The notes below the pieces were generated by a model that saw nothing but the letters and a program-made list of their open reading frames with translations, was not told where the DNA came from and made no database searches. A stretch of 7,579 bases of DNA from Oscillospiraceae bacterium (lineage in GTDB: Bacteria; Bacillota; Clostridia; Oscillospirales; Oscillospiraceae), in assembly GCA_016286595.1 (NCBI GenBank), contig JAEETR010000100.1, forward strand, positions 1 to 7,579. The letters are read 5' to 3'. Of the stretch, positions 1 through 6,687 are shown in pieces (the stretch's first letter is position 1; the number at the start of each line of letters is the position of its first letter). The translations under genes were made by a program, and so were the position numbers.

Positions 1-1751
1 ATGCCCAATATGTACAGTCCCGTCATTATCTGCCACCCGTTATTCGGGAAGAAGGCGTTGACGAAGAAGGCGTAGATGGGCAGTTTCGCCGTACAGCTCA
101 TAAAGGGAGTCAGGAGGATGGTCATCTTTCTGTCCCGCTCGCTGGGCAGCGTGCGGGTGGACATGACGGCCGGCACGGTGCAGCCGAAGCCCACCAGCAG
201 GGGCACGATGCTGCGGCCGGAAAGACCGATCTTCCGCAGCAGCTTGTCCATGAAGAAGGCGACCCTGGCTATGTACCCGCTGTCCTCCAGCAGGGACAGG
301 AACAGAAACAGCGTCACGATAATGGGCAGGAAGCTCAGAACGCTGCCGACGCCCTCGAAGATACCGTCGATTATAAGGCCGTGGATCACCTCGTTAACGC
401 CTGCGGAGGTGAGGAGCGAGTCCAGCACCGCGGTGAGCCGGTCGATGCCGGAGGCCAGCAGGTCCTGGAAGAAGGCCCCGATCACGGAGAACGTCAGATA
501 GAACACCAGCGCCATTATGCCGATGAACACGGGCAGGGCGGTGTATTTGCCGGTCAGCACCTTGTCCAGCTTTTCGGAACGGACGTGCTCCCTGCTCTCC
601 CGGGGCTTCACAACGCACTGCTCGCACACCCTGGTTATGAAGCTGAAGCGCATGTCCGCCATTGCGGCGCTGCGGTCAAGCCCCTGTTCCTTTTCCAGCT
701 GGACAATTATGTGCTCCAGCAGTTCCTTCTCATTCTCGTCCAGCTCCAGCTGCTTGAGGATGAGATCGTCGCCCTCCACCAGCTTGCCGGCGGCAAAGCG
801 AAGGGGCAGCCCTGCCCGGCGGGCATGGTCGTCTATAAGGTGCTGCACGGCGTGAAGACACCGGTGCAGGGCGCCCCCGTTTTCGTCGGGACTGCAGAAA
901 TCCTGCCGCAGAGGCTTTTCCTGGAACCGGGCTATATGCACCGCGTGGCGCACCAGCTCGTCCACGCCCTGATTTTTCACCGCGGAAATGGGCACCACGG
1001 GAACCCCCAGCATGGCCTCCATACGGTTTATGTCCACGGAGCCGCCGTTGCCGGTGACCTCATCCATCATGTTCAGCGCCACCACCATGGGCACGTCCAT
1101 CTCAAGGAGCTGCATGGTGAGGTACAGGTTGCGCTCGATGTTGCTGGCGTCAACGATGTTTATTATGGCCTTTGGCTTGTCGACAAGCACGAAATCCCGG
1201 GATACCCGCTCCTCGCTGGAGTAGGGGGACATGGAGTATATGCCCGGCAGGTCGGTTATGAGGGTGTTGGGATGGCCGCGGATAACGCCGTCCTTCCTGT
1301 CGACGGTGACGCCGGGGAAATTGCCCACGTGCTGATTGGAGCCGGTGAGCTGATTGAACAGAGTGGTCTTGCCGCTGTTCTGATTGCCCACCAGGGCGAA
1401 CGTCAGCGTCTGGCTCTCGGGCAGGGGATCGCCGCTGCCCTTGGGATGGAACCGGCCTCCCTCGCCCAGACCGGGATGCTCCCCGTGACCGCGGCGGCCG
1501 TGGGGACGGTCGTGTCCGTGATGCTCCTCCATGGGCCGGACGTCTATCTTGCCCGCGTCGTCAAGGCGCAGTGTAAGCTCATAGCCGTGGATGCGCAGCT
1601 CCATGGGGTCGCCCATGGGGGCCAGCTTCACCACCGTGACCACGACGCCGGGGATAACTCCCATGTCAAGGAAGTGCTGCCTGAGAGCGCCGTCGCCGCC
1701 AACGTGGGTTATGCGGCCGCTCTGCCCTGGCTTCAAATCTCGTATAGTCAT
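1..1751 (-). CDS. feoB: FeoA-FeoB fusion ferrous iron transporter, C-terminus outside the window
   Basis: GTP-dependent Fe(II) importer of the cytoplasmic membrane. The visible 583 residues (FeoB alone is usually 650-800) begin with a FeoA-like SH3 domain (about 1-74, with FLDMGVIPG at 27-35), then a His-rich linker (about 75-113), then a FeoB G domain. The G domain shows G1 GNQNSGKTT (122-130), G2 Thr149 in PGVT, G3 DLPG (167-170), G4 NMMD (227-230) and G5 SAVKN (256-260). A cytosolic helical region follows, then the membrane core from about 405, with GFGCTVPAVM (Cys524) and MSCTAKLP (Cys553), both typical of the FeoB pore. The reading frame runs off the left edge uninterrupted, so the remaining helices are missing only because of the window. 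ATG at 1751 is preceded by AGAGG about 8 nt upstream. The gene has its own promoter and a leader inverted repeat, and no separate feoA lies directly upstream. The family call is secure; the FeoA fusion is read directly from the single frame. Confidence 0.96.
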   Translation of the reverse strand, partial: MTIRDLKPGQSGRITHVGGDGALRQHFLDMGVIPGVVVTVVKLAPMGDPMELRIHGYELTLRLDDAGKIDVRPMEEHHGHDRPHGRRGHGEHPGLGEGGRFHPKGSGDPLPESQTLTFALVGNQNSGKTTLFNQLTGSNQHVGNFPGVTVDRKDGVIRGHPNTLITDLPGIYSMSPYSSEERVSRDFVLVDKPKAIINIVDASNIERNLYLTMQLLEMDVPMVVALNMMDEVTGNGGSVDINRMEAMLGVPVVPISAVKNQGVDELVRHAVHIARFQEKPLRQDFCSPDENGGALHRCLHAVQHLIDDHARRAGLPLRFAAGKLVEGDDLILKQLELDENEKELLEHIIVQLEKEQGLDRSAAMADMRFSFITRVCEQCVVKPRESREHVRSEKLDKVLTGKYTALPVFIGIMALVFYLTFSVIGAFFQDLLASGIDRLTAVLDSLLTSAGVNEVIHGLIIDGIFEGVGSVLSFLPIIVTLFLFLSLLEDSGYIARVAFFMDKLLRKIGLSGRSIVPLLVGFGCTVPAVMSTRTLPSERDRKMTILLTPFMSCTAKLPIYAFFVNAFFPNNGWQIMTGLYILG

Positions 1752-1773
1752 CTGATAACCTCTTCTTGACGGA

Positions 1774-1790
1774 GTTCAGTCAGGCTGAAC
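1774..1790 (-). promoter_or_regulatory. Inverted repeat in the feoAB leader, candidate operator
   Basis: The arms GTTCAG and CTGAAC flank a 5-nt centre. The repeat lies just after the predicted transcription start (about +7 to +23) and about 22 nt before the ATG. Iron uptake genes of Firmicutes are commonly repressed by Fur- or DtxR-family proteins binding such symmetrical sites. This one is not a clear match to the Fur consensus and only loosely resembles DtxR-type boxes (shared GGTT and AGCCT). The symmetry is seen; the regulatory role is inferred. Confidence 0.4.
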
Positions 1791-1802
1791 CGGTCAAAAA
1801 TC

Positions 1803-1831
1803 ATAGTAATCCGAAGGTAACCGTTTGTCAA
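1803..1831 (-). promoter_or_regulatory. Promoter of the feoAB fusion gene
   Basis: On the minus strand a perfect -35 TTGACA (1831-1826) is followed by a 17-nt spacer and TACTAT (1808-1803; 4 of 6 to the sigma-A consensus). The predicted start near 1796 gives a leader of about 45 nt. The element sits directly downstream of the terminator of the preceding minus-strand gene, as expected for an independently controlled unit. Confidence 0.7.
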
Positions 1832-1847
1832 TAACGCCTGTGCGATG

Positions 1848-1880
1848 AAAAACCGGGGAGCCGGACCGGCGGCTCCCCGG
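1848..1880 (-). terminator. Intrinsic terminator of the DUF2238-like gene
   Basis: A perfect 10-bp GC-rich stem (arms 1871-1880 and 1853-1862, CCGGGGAGCC with GGCTCCCCGG) closes an 8-nt loop and is followed on the minus strand by TTTTT (1852-1848). It begins 7 nt after the stop codon at 1888. The plus strand has no matching T run, so termination should act on minus-strand transcripts only, insulating feoAB from the upstream gene. Confidence 0.9.
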
Positions 1881-1887
1881 ATGCCTG

Positions 1888-2598
1888 TTATTCACTTTCA
1901 CCGCCGTTTTCGTCCTGCGGCGATTCCCGCCGCAGCTTTCTCTCCCGCATGGCGCCGATTATCACGAATACCAGCGCGCCAAGGGCGTCCACGATGAGGT
2001 CCTCCATGGTATCCGCCACGGCCGCACGGCCCACCAGCGGGGAACCGCCCTCAAGAGCGAATTTCTGCATGTTCACGCCCAGAACGCCGTCCGCGGTGAA
2101 CTCGAATATCTCCCACACCGCGCCGGCAGCCAGCGCAAAGCAGAAGGAGAACAGCGCCACAAAGCTGACGGACAGCCTGATGTGCACCTTCTCACTGTCG
2201 TTGAGGAAGCTGACAACGTAGAAGCCCACCGCCCCCAGCGCGAAGCCGGAGAACGTGTGCAGGAACGTGTCCCAGTGGCGGTAACGGTAGAAGAAGTTTT
2301 CTATCTCACCCAGGAAAATGGCGCAGTACAGGAACACGATGAACACGTAGTAATAGCCGGAGGGCAGGTCCAGACGGTGACGGCGGTTTATCATCTGGGG
2401 CAGGAACATCAGCACCAGCCCCGCCAGACTCTGCAGCAGGATGACCGCGTAGTCCGCCTGCGTACGCCCCGCCTCGTTCACGTCGCCCCGGAACGTGACG
2501 AGACGGAATACGCTCAGAAATATGGGCCCGACGAAACTGAAAAGCACGATAAAGAATATCAGCCTTTTCGTCCTGGTCACGATCTTGTGCCTTCTCAT
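1888..2598 (-). CDS. DUF2238/YjdF-like integral membrane protein
   Basis: Membrane protein of 236 aa with about six hydrophobic segments (roughly residues 12-34, 49-69, 82-102, 112-131, 142-165 and 204-217). Conserved polar motifs lie at the membrane edges: WDTFLHTFSGF (109-119), WEIFEF (162-167) and DTMEDLIVDALGA (196-208). This spacing of an aromatic/His motif, an E-I-F-E motif and a D-x-x-x-D-x-x-x-D-x-x-G-A motif resembles the DUF2238/YjdF family, whose function is unknown. The C-terminal tail is charged and probably cytoplasmic. I chose the ATG at 2598 because AAAGGAG lies 6 nt upstream; an in-frame ATG at 2640 would add 14 charged residues but lacks such a site. The gene is monocistronic, with its own terminator and a divergently oriented operon upstream. 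The family assignment is from memory of motifs and is moderate. Confidence 0.75.
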   Translation of the reverse strand: MRRHKIVTRTKRLIFFIVLFSFVGPIFLSVFRLVTFRGDVNEAGRTQADYAVILLQSLAGLVLMFLPQMINRRHRLDLPSGYYYVFIVFLYCAIFLGEIENFFYRYRHWDTFLHTFSGFALGAVGFYVVSFLNDSEKVHIRLSVSFVALFSFCFALAAGAVWEIFEFTADGVLGVNMQKFALEGGSPLVGRAAVADTMEDLIVDALGALVFVIIGAMRERKLRRESPQDENGGESE

Positions 2599-2686
2599 CA
2601 CGCGCTCCTTTCTCTCCCTCGGCCGAAAGGCTGTTGTCATCTGCTGCCATGTTACCCCGAAAACCGTCCCGATTCAACGTTTTCAG

Positions 2687-2713
2687 ATTACAATTTATAT
2701 AAAAGATTTGCAA
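2687..2713 (-). promoter_or_regulatory. Possible promoter of the DUF2238-like gene
   Basis: On the minus strand TTGCAA (2713-2708) is followed by a 15-nt AT-rich spacer and TGTAAT (2692-2687; 5 of 6 to TATAAT). The spacing is shorter than the ideal 17 nt. It would give a leader of about 80 nt before the start at 2598. This is the best-looking candidate in the divergent region, but it is weak. Confidence 0.35.
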
Positions 2714-2735
2714 TTCCGCGCATGTGTGATAAAAT
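2708..2735 (+). promoter_or_regulatory. Promoter of the aminotransferase-trpS-wecA operon
   Basis: TTGCAA (2708-2713) and TAAAAT (2730-2735; 5 of 6 to consensus) are 16 nt apart, and the -10 is extended by an upstream TG (2727-2728). The predicted start near 2742 leaves a leader of only about 30 nt. That supports translation from 2772 and leaves no room for a T-box or other leader riboswitch. Confidence 0.6.
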
Positions 2736-2771
2736 AAACTATCTATGTCCATCAGCGAAGGGAGCAGAACG

Positions 2772-3962
2772 ATGATTTCGGAAAAAATGATAAAGATGAC
2801 CCAGGGCGGCAGCGCCATCCGCGCCATGTTCGAGGAGGGCAACCGCCTGCGCAAGCTTTACGGCGATGAGAACGTTTACGATTTCACCCTCGGCAATCCC
2901 AACTTCCCGGCGCCGGAGAAGGTGAGGACCGCCGCGGAGGATATACTGCGGAACTGTTCCAGCGTGGACGTCCACGGCTATATGTCCAACTCCGGCTATC
3001 CCGAGGTCCGTTCCGCGGTGGCGGAGAACCTGAACAGCCGTTTCGGCACCGACTTCACCGGCGACAACATACTCATGACCGTAGGCGCCGCCGGCGCCAT
3101 GAACGTCATACTCAAGACGCTTCTCAATCCCGGCGACGAGGTGCTCGTTTTCGCCCCCTTCTTCCTGGAGTACGGCAACTATATCTCCAACTACGACGGC
3201 GTGATGAAGATAATACCCGCCAATATCGACGGGGATTTCCAGCCCTCGCCGGAGGCGCTGGCCGAGGCCGTTACGCCCCGGACGAAGGCCGTGATCATAA
3301 ACAATCCCAACAATCCCACCGGCGTCATCTACTCCGCCCAGACCGTCACCGCCCTGGCCGCGGTGCTGGAGCGGAAGCAGAAGGAGCTGGGCACGAGCAT
3401 CTATCTCATCTCCGACGAGCCTTACCGCGAGCTGGCCTACGACGGATATGAGGTGCCCTTCCTGACAAAATACTACCGCAACACCGTCGTGGGTTACTCA
3501 TGGTCCAAGTCTCTTTCCCTGCCCGGCGAGCGCATCGGATATCTGGCCGTGAACCCCGCTGCCGACGACGCGGAGCTCATCATGAACGCCGCCACTATCG
3601 CCAACCGCATCCTGGGCTTCGTCAACGCCCCCTCCCTCATGCAGAGGGTAGTGGCGCAGTGCCTGGACGAGAAGGCGGACGTGGACGCTTACGACGCCAA
3701 CCGCAGGAGCCTGTACAAGGGTCTCACCGACTGCGGCTTCGAGTGCGTGTACCCCTCCGGTGCCTTCTATATGTGGATGAAGGCCCCCGGCGGCGACGAT
3801 AAGCTGCTGGTGGAGCGGGCGAAAAAGTATAACGTACTGCTGGTGGGCGGCGCATCCTTCGCCTGCCCGGGCTACGTGCGCATAGCCTACTGCGTCAGCC
3901 CCGACACCATAAAGAACTCCCTCCCCGCCTTCAAAAAGCTGGCGGAAGAGTACGGAATATAA
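2772..3962 (+). CDS. PLP-dependent class I/II aminotransferase (aspartate aminotransferase-like)
   Basis: Cytoplasmic fold-type I transaminase of 396 aa, the usual length for the AAT-I family. The N-terminal TLGNPNFPAPE is the typical substrate-side segment. NNPNNPTG (177-184) carries the PLP-pyridine-contacting Asn181. SDEPY (214-218) holds Asp215, which pairs with the pyridine nitrogen, and Tyr218. SWSKSLSLPGERIGY contains the Schiff-base Lys246, and Arg370 in GYVRIAYC is placed to bind the substrate alpha-carboxylate. I chose the ATG at 2772 because AAGGGAG lies 7 nt upstream; an in-frame ATG at 2745 would start almost at the predicted transcription start. It is the first gene of an operon with trpS. 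The amino donor cannot be read from the sequence; an aspartate-type enzyme is the common annotation for relatives, and other amino acids remain possible. Confidence 0.92.
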   Translation: MISEKMIKMTQGGSAIRAMFEEGNRLRKLYGDENVYDFTLGNPNFPAPEKVRTAAEDILRNCSSVDVHGYMSNSGYPEVRSAVAENLNSRFGTDFTGDNILMTVGAAGAMNVILKTLLNPGDEVLVFAPFFLEYGNYISNYDGVMKIIPANIDGDFQPSPEALAEAVTPRTKAVIINNPNNPTGVIYSAQTVTALAAVLERKQKELGTSIYLISDEPYRELAYDGYEVPFLTKYYRNTVVGYSWSKSLSLPGERIGYLAVNPAADDAELIMNAATIANRILGFVNAPSLMQRVVAQCLDEKADVDAYDANRRSLYKGLTDCGFECVYPSGAFYMWMKAPGGDDKLLVERAKKYNVLLVGGASFACPGYVRIAYCVSPDTIKNSLPAFKKLAEEYGI

Positions 3963-3978
3963 AAGGAACGAGTCAAAA

Positions 3979-4992
3979 ATGGAAACAGAAGTCACTAAAA
4001 AAGTAATGCTCTCCGGCATAAAGCCCTCCGGCGACCTGACGCTGGGCTCCTATCTGGGCGCCATCAAGAACTGGGCGGAGAGAGCCGAACAGTTCGACTG
4101 CTACTACTTCATGGCGGATATGCACGCCATCACCGTGCGCCAGAATCCCGCCGACCTGCGCCGCAGAACGCTGGAGCAGCTGGCCCAGTATATCGCCTGC
4201 GGCCTCGACCCCGAAAAGAACACGCTGTTCATCCAGAGCCACGTGCCCGAGCACGCGGAGCTGGGCTGGGTGCTCAACTGCTACGCCATGTTCGGCGAGC
4301 TCTCCCGCATGACCCAGTTCAAGGACAAGTCCGCAAAGAACGCCGACAACATAAACGGCGGCCTTTTCACCTATCCCAGCCTTATGGCGGCGGACATCCT
4401 TCTTTACCAGCCGGATCTCGTCCCCGTGGGTGAGGACCAGAAGCAGCACGTGGAGCTGACCCGCAACATCTGCCAGCGCTTCAACGGCATCTACGGCGAC
4501 GTTTTCAAGATGCCCGAGCCCTATATACCCAAGGTGGGCGCCCGCGTGATGGATCTTCTCACTCCCACCAGCAAGATGTCAAAGTCCGACGACGCCGGCA
4601 GCGGCGTGGTGTACCTTATGGACAGCCCCGACGATATCCGCCGCAAGTTCAAAAGAGCCGTCACAGATTCCGACACGGAGCGCTGCGTGCGCTACGACCC
4701 GGAGACCAAGCCGGGAGTCGCCAACCTGATGAGCATCTACGCCGCGGCTACCGGCAGGAGCTATGATGAGATCGAGGCGGAGTTCGACGGCAAGGGTTAC
4801 GGCGTATTCAAGCCCGCCGTGGCCGACGCGGTGGTGGACATGCTCTGTCCCATCCGGGAGGAGGCCCAGCGGATAATGAAGGACAAGGCCTATCTTGAGA
4901 GCGTGTACAAGACCGGCGCGCAGAAGGCCTCGTATATAGCGGGAAAGACGCTTCGGAAGGTATATAAAAAAATCGGCTTCGTCGCCCCGTAA
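3979..4992 (+). CDS. trpS: Tryptophanyl-tRNA synthetase
   Basis: Class Ic aminoacyl-tRNA synthetase of 337 aa that charges tRNA-Trp with tryptophan in the cytoplasm; the length is normal for bacterial TrpS. SGIKPSGDLTLGSYLGA (12-28) contains the HIGH-equivalent TLGS. MADMHAIT (45-52) is the conserved Rossmann-fold segment, GEDQKQHVELTRNI begins at 151, and the KMSKS loop is intact at 199-203. The C-terminal helical domain is complete. The gene starts 16 nt after the aminotransferase stop, with AAGGAA about 10 nt before the ATG, so co-transcription is expected. No T-box leader is seen before it or before the operon, unlike many Firmicute trpS genes. Identification is secure. Confidence 0.97.
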   Translation: METEVTKKVMLSGIKPSGDLTLGSYLGAIKNWAERAEQFDCYYFMADMHAITVRQNPADLRRRTLEQLAQYIACGLDPEKNTLFIQSHVPEHAELGWVLNCYAMFGELSRMTQFKDKSAKNADNINGGLFTYPSLMAADILLYQPDLVPVGEDQKQHVELTRNICQRFNGIYGDVFKMPEPYIPKVGARVMDLLTPTSKMSKSDDAGSGVVYLMDSPDDIRRKFKRAVTDSDTERCVRYDPETKPGVANLMSIYAAATGRSYDEIEAEFDGKGYGVFKPAVADAVVDMLCPIREEAQRIMKDKAYLESVYKTGAQKASYIAGKTLRKVYKKIGFVAP

Positions 4993-5018
4993 GACGATCT
5001 GCCGGAAGGGTCACAGAT

Positions 5019-6065
5019 ATGCAGATAGAATTGCGCGCGCTGCTGCAGGTGCTGCTGGCAGCGGCCACAGCCCTTATAATCAGTTTCATATCCACGCCCC
5101 TGGTGAGACAGCTGGCCCGGAAAGTCGGGGCGGTGGACGTGCCCGCCGACGGGCGCCGCGTCCACGACCATCCCATCCCCCGGATGGGAGGCCTGGCCAT
5201 ATTCTTCGGCTTCATACTGTCGGTGCTGCTCTTCGGGACCATAGACGACAGCCTCAAGGGTATCCTCCTCGGCGCCGTGATAATAGTGATAATGGGTATG
5301 GTGGACGACATCGTGCCTCTTCCGGCGTGGCTTAAATTCATTATCCAGATCGGCGCCGCCGTGGTGGCAGTGCTGTTCGGCATAAGGATAGATATACTCT
5401 CCAACCCCTTCTTCTGGATGGAGCGGGAGTACATCGCCCTGGGCATATGGTCCGTACCCGTCACGGTGCTGTGGATAGTGGGCATCACCAACTCCGTCAA
5501 CTTCATCGACGGGCTGGACGGTCTGGCCGTGGGAGTGTCCACCATAGCGTCTTTGTCCCTTCTCGTTATATCCATGGTGTTCGGCCAGATGAACATCTCC
5601 GTCATGCTGGCCGCCCTGGTGGGGGGCTGTCTGGGCTTCATACCCTACAACTTCAACCCCGCCAAGATATTTATGGGTGACACCGGCGCCCTTATGCTGG
5701 GCTACGTGCTGGCCACCCTTTCTGTCACGGGACTTTTCAAGTACTACGCCATAATCTCCTTTGCCGTGCCGGTGCTGGCGCTGGCCCTGCCCATCTGCGA
5801 CATGATCTTCGCCATCGTGCGCCGCATATCCAAAGGGCAGAACCCCATGTCTCCGGACAGGGGCCACATCCACCACCGGCTCATCGACATGGGCCTTTCG
5901 CAGAAGCAGTCCGTGGCGGTGCTCTACACCATAAGCGCCGTTATGGGCATCGCCGCCGTGCTCATAACCACCAGCGGTGAGCTTAAGGCCCTGATGCTGG
6001 TACTGATATTCGCCCTGGTGGCGGTGCTGGGCATGTTCATCATGCTAAACCGCCCCAAACAGTGA
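5019..6065 (+). CDS. wecA: WecA/TagO-type undecaprenyl-phosphate sugar-1-phosphate transferase (glycosyltransferase 4 family)
   Basis: Polytopic membrane enzyme of 348 aa that transfers a sugar-1-phosphate, usually GlcNAc-1-P from UDP-GlcNAc, to undecaprenyl phosphate. This is the first step of teichoic acid or other wall glycopolymer synthesis. Signatures appear in the expected order: HDHPIPRMGG (49-58), the metal and substrate motif MVDD (Asp96, Asp97), NFIDGLDG (161-168), MGDTG (219-223) and the cytoplasmic HIHHR (283-287). The HIHHR loop and DRGH context separate the WecA/TagO group from MraY. About ten hydrophobic segments are visible. GAAGGG lies 8 nt before the ATG, and the gene starts 26 nt after trpS, so it is likely the last gene of that operon. 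Its final 21 nt overlap the 3' end of a convergent small gene. The sugar specificity and the polymer made cannot be deduced because no other glycopolymer genes are present. Confidence 0.92.
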   Translation: MQIELRALLQVLLAAATALIISFISTPLVRQLARKVGAVDVPADGRRVHDHPIPRMGGLAIFFGFILSVLLFGTIDDSLKGILLGAVIIVIMGMVDDIVPLPAWLKFIIQIGAAVVAVLFGIRIDILSNPFFWMEREYIALGIWSVPVTVLWIVGITNSVNFIDGLDGLAVGVSTIASLSLLVISMVFGQMNISVMLAALVGGCLGFIPYNFNPAKIFMGDTGALMLGYVLATLSVTGLFKYYAIISFAVPVLALALPICDMIFAIVRRISKGQNPMSPDRGHIHHRLIDMGLSQKQSVAVLYTISAVMGIAAVLITTSGELKALMLVLIFALVAVLGMFIMLNRPKQ

Positions 6066-6320
6066 GAAGATCGACGAGCCCATCACCACCAGCATAACGA
6101 GGAAATCCTCGTCCCCGCTGTCCAGATACAGCAGAAGAAGCATCAGAAGTATCAGCGCGTCCCCCGTGTCGAACCCCGGCCTGCCCGTGGGCGGAGGCGG
6201 CGGGACGTGACCGGATCCCGGTGTCGGCGCAGAGGCGCTGCCCCCGGGCGGCGGCCGTCTGTCGCTGTCGTCCTCCACCCGGTAAAATCTTCCGGTATTG
6301 CCCATATATCGCTTATACAT
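6045..6320 (-). CDS. Small proline-rich protein with two hydrophobic segments, function unknown
   Basis: Protein of 91 aa, third gene of the small-gene cluster. The N-terminus is basic and polar (MYKRYMGNTGRFYRVEDD). A proline/glycine-rich stretch (about 22-50, including five consecutive prolines at 40-44) follows, then two short hydrophobic segments (about 55-66 and 73-91) separated by the acidic turn LDSGDED (66-72). This looks like a small hairpin membrane protein with a flexible cytoplasmic or surface tail. I chose the ATG at 6320 because it overlaps the stop of the upstream gene (ATGTATAA, 8 nt shared) and an AGAGG lies immediately upstream; the in-frame ATG at 6371 would lie deep inside the previous gene. 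The 3' end overlaps the convergent wecA-like gene by 21 nt. I do not recognise a named family. Coding status is supported by the coupling and by the coherent hydrophobic pattern. Confidence 0.72.
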   Translation of the reverse strand: MYKRYMGNTGRFYRVEDDSDRRPPPGGSASAPTPGSGHVPPPPPTGRPGFDTGDALILLMLLLLYLDSGDEDFLVMLVVMGSSIFSLFGAV

Positions 6321-6687
6321 CACCTCTGCCTCCGGAAAACTCGCCCAGAGCGGTGCGGGCCACCCGGGCAAGCCTCGCGATCTGCGCGGCCCTGTCCAGC
6401 TCAGCCCACCGCTCCTTTTTTATATACGGCCTGAGCGACGCGAGCACTGCCGCCTTGTCGCCGCGGGCGGGGGAGGAGAACTCCGCCATGACCCTGCTGA
6501 CAATCCCCGTTATCCGCGGGTCGGGCGTGCCGAAGCCCTCCGGCACGGGAGGGGCGGCCGCCTCCGGCGGCGACGGACCGCCGGAAACCGCGCCACCCGC
6601 GGACAGGGACCTGGCCATCTCCATTATCCTGGCCATGTCCTCGGGAGACGACAGTATCCTGCCTATCCTGTCCTCAAGCTCGCTCAT
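6313..6687 (-). CDS. Conserved-looking small helical protein, function unknown
   Basis: Protein of 124 aa, middle gene of the small-gene cluster. The N-terminal helix (MSELEDRIGRILSSPEDM, then ARIMEMARSL) is followed by an Ala/Gly/Pro-rich linker (about 29-57). A C-terminal helical region (58-116) contains LRPYIKKERWAELDRAAQI followed by ARLARVARTAL. No membrane segment or signal peptide is visible, so it is probably cytoplasmic. A similar L-x-P-Y-x-K/R-rich helical tail is familiar to me from hypothetical proteins of Clostridia, but I know no assigned role. Its ATG overlaps the stop of the upstream gene (ATGA) and its TAA overlaps the start of the downstream gene, so translation of all three is probably coupled. 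Confidence 0.75.
   Translation of the reverse strand: MSELEDRIGRILSSPEDMARIMEMARSLSAGGAVSGGPSPPEAAAPPVPEGFGTPDPRITGIVSRVMAEFSSPARGDKAAVLASLRPYIKKERWAELDRAAQIARLARVARTALGEFSGGRGDV

Noticed and set aside
381..1769. Long plus-strand open frame of 462 codons opposite feoB
   Set aside because: It is antisense to FeoB, is rich in His/Gln/Val/Gly as expected of a reverse-complement reading, and shows no domain motif or ribosome binding site.
2621..2632. Small GCC-GAAA-GGC hairpin in the leader of the DUF2238-like gene
   Set aside because: A 3-4 bp stem is too small to claim a regulatory structure.
2306..2854. Minus-strand frame with an acidic, Lys-rich start near 2650
   Set aside because: It overlaps the DUF2238-like gene in another frame, and its later part is a low-complexity Arg/Gly/Ala-rich reading. 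The better ribosome binding site and the membrane pattern belong to the DUF2238-like frame.
4890..5876. Minus-strand open frame of 328 codons opposite trpS and wecA
   Set aside because: It spans two well-identified genes, is dominated by His, Tyr, Gly and Gln, and lacks any recognisable domain. It is a shadow of GC-rich codon structure.
6099..6110. Short palindrome GAGGAAATCCTC between the convergent genes
   Set aside because: The stem is about 5 bp with almost no loop and no T run follows, and the bases encode the conserved-looking acidic turn of the small membrane protein. It is not a credible terminator.
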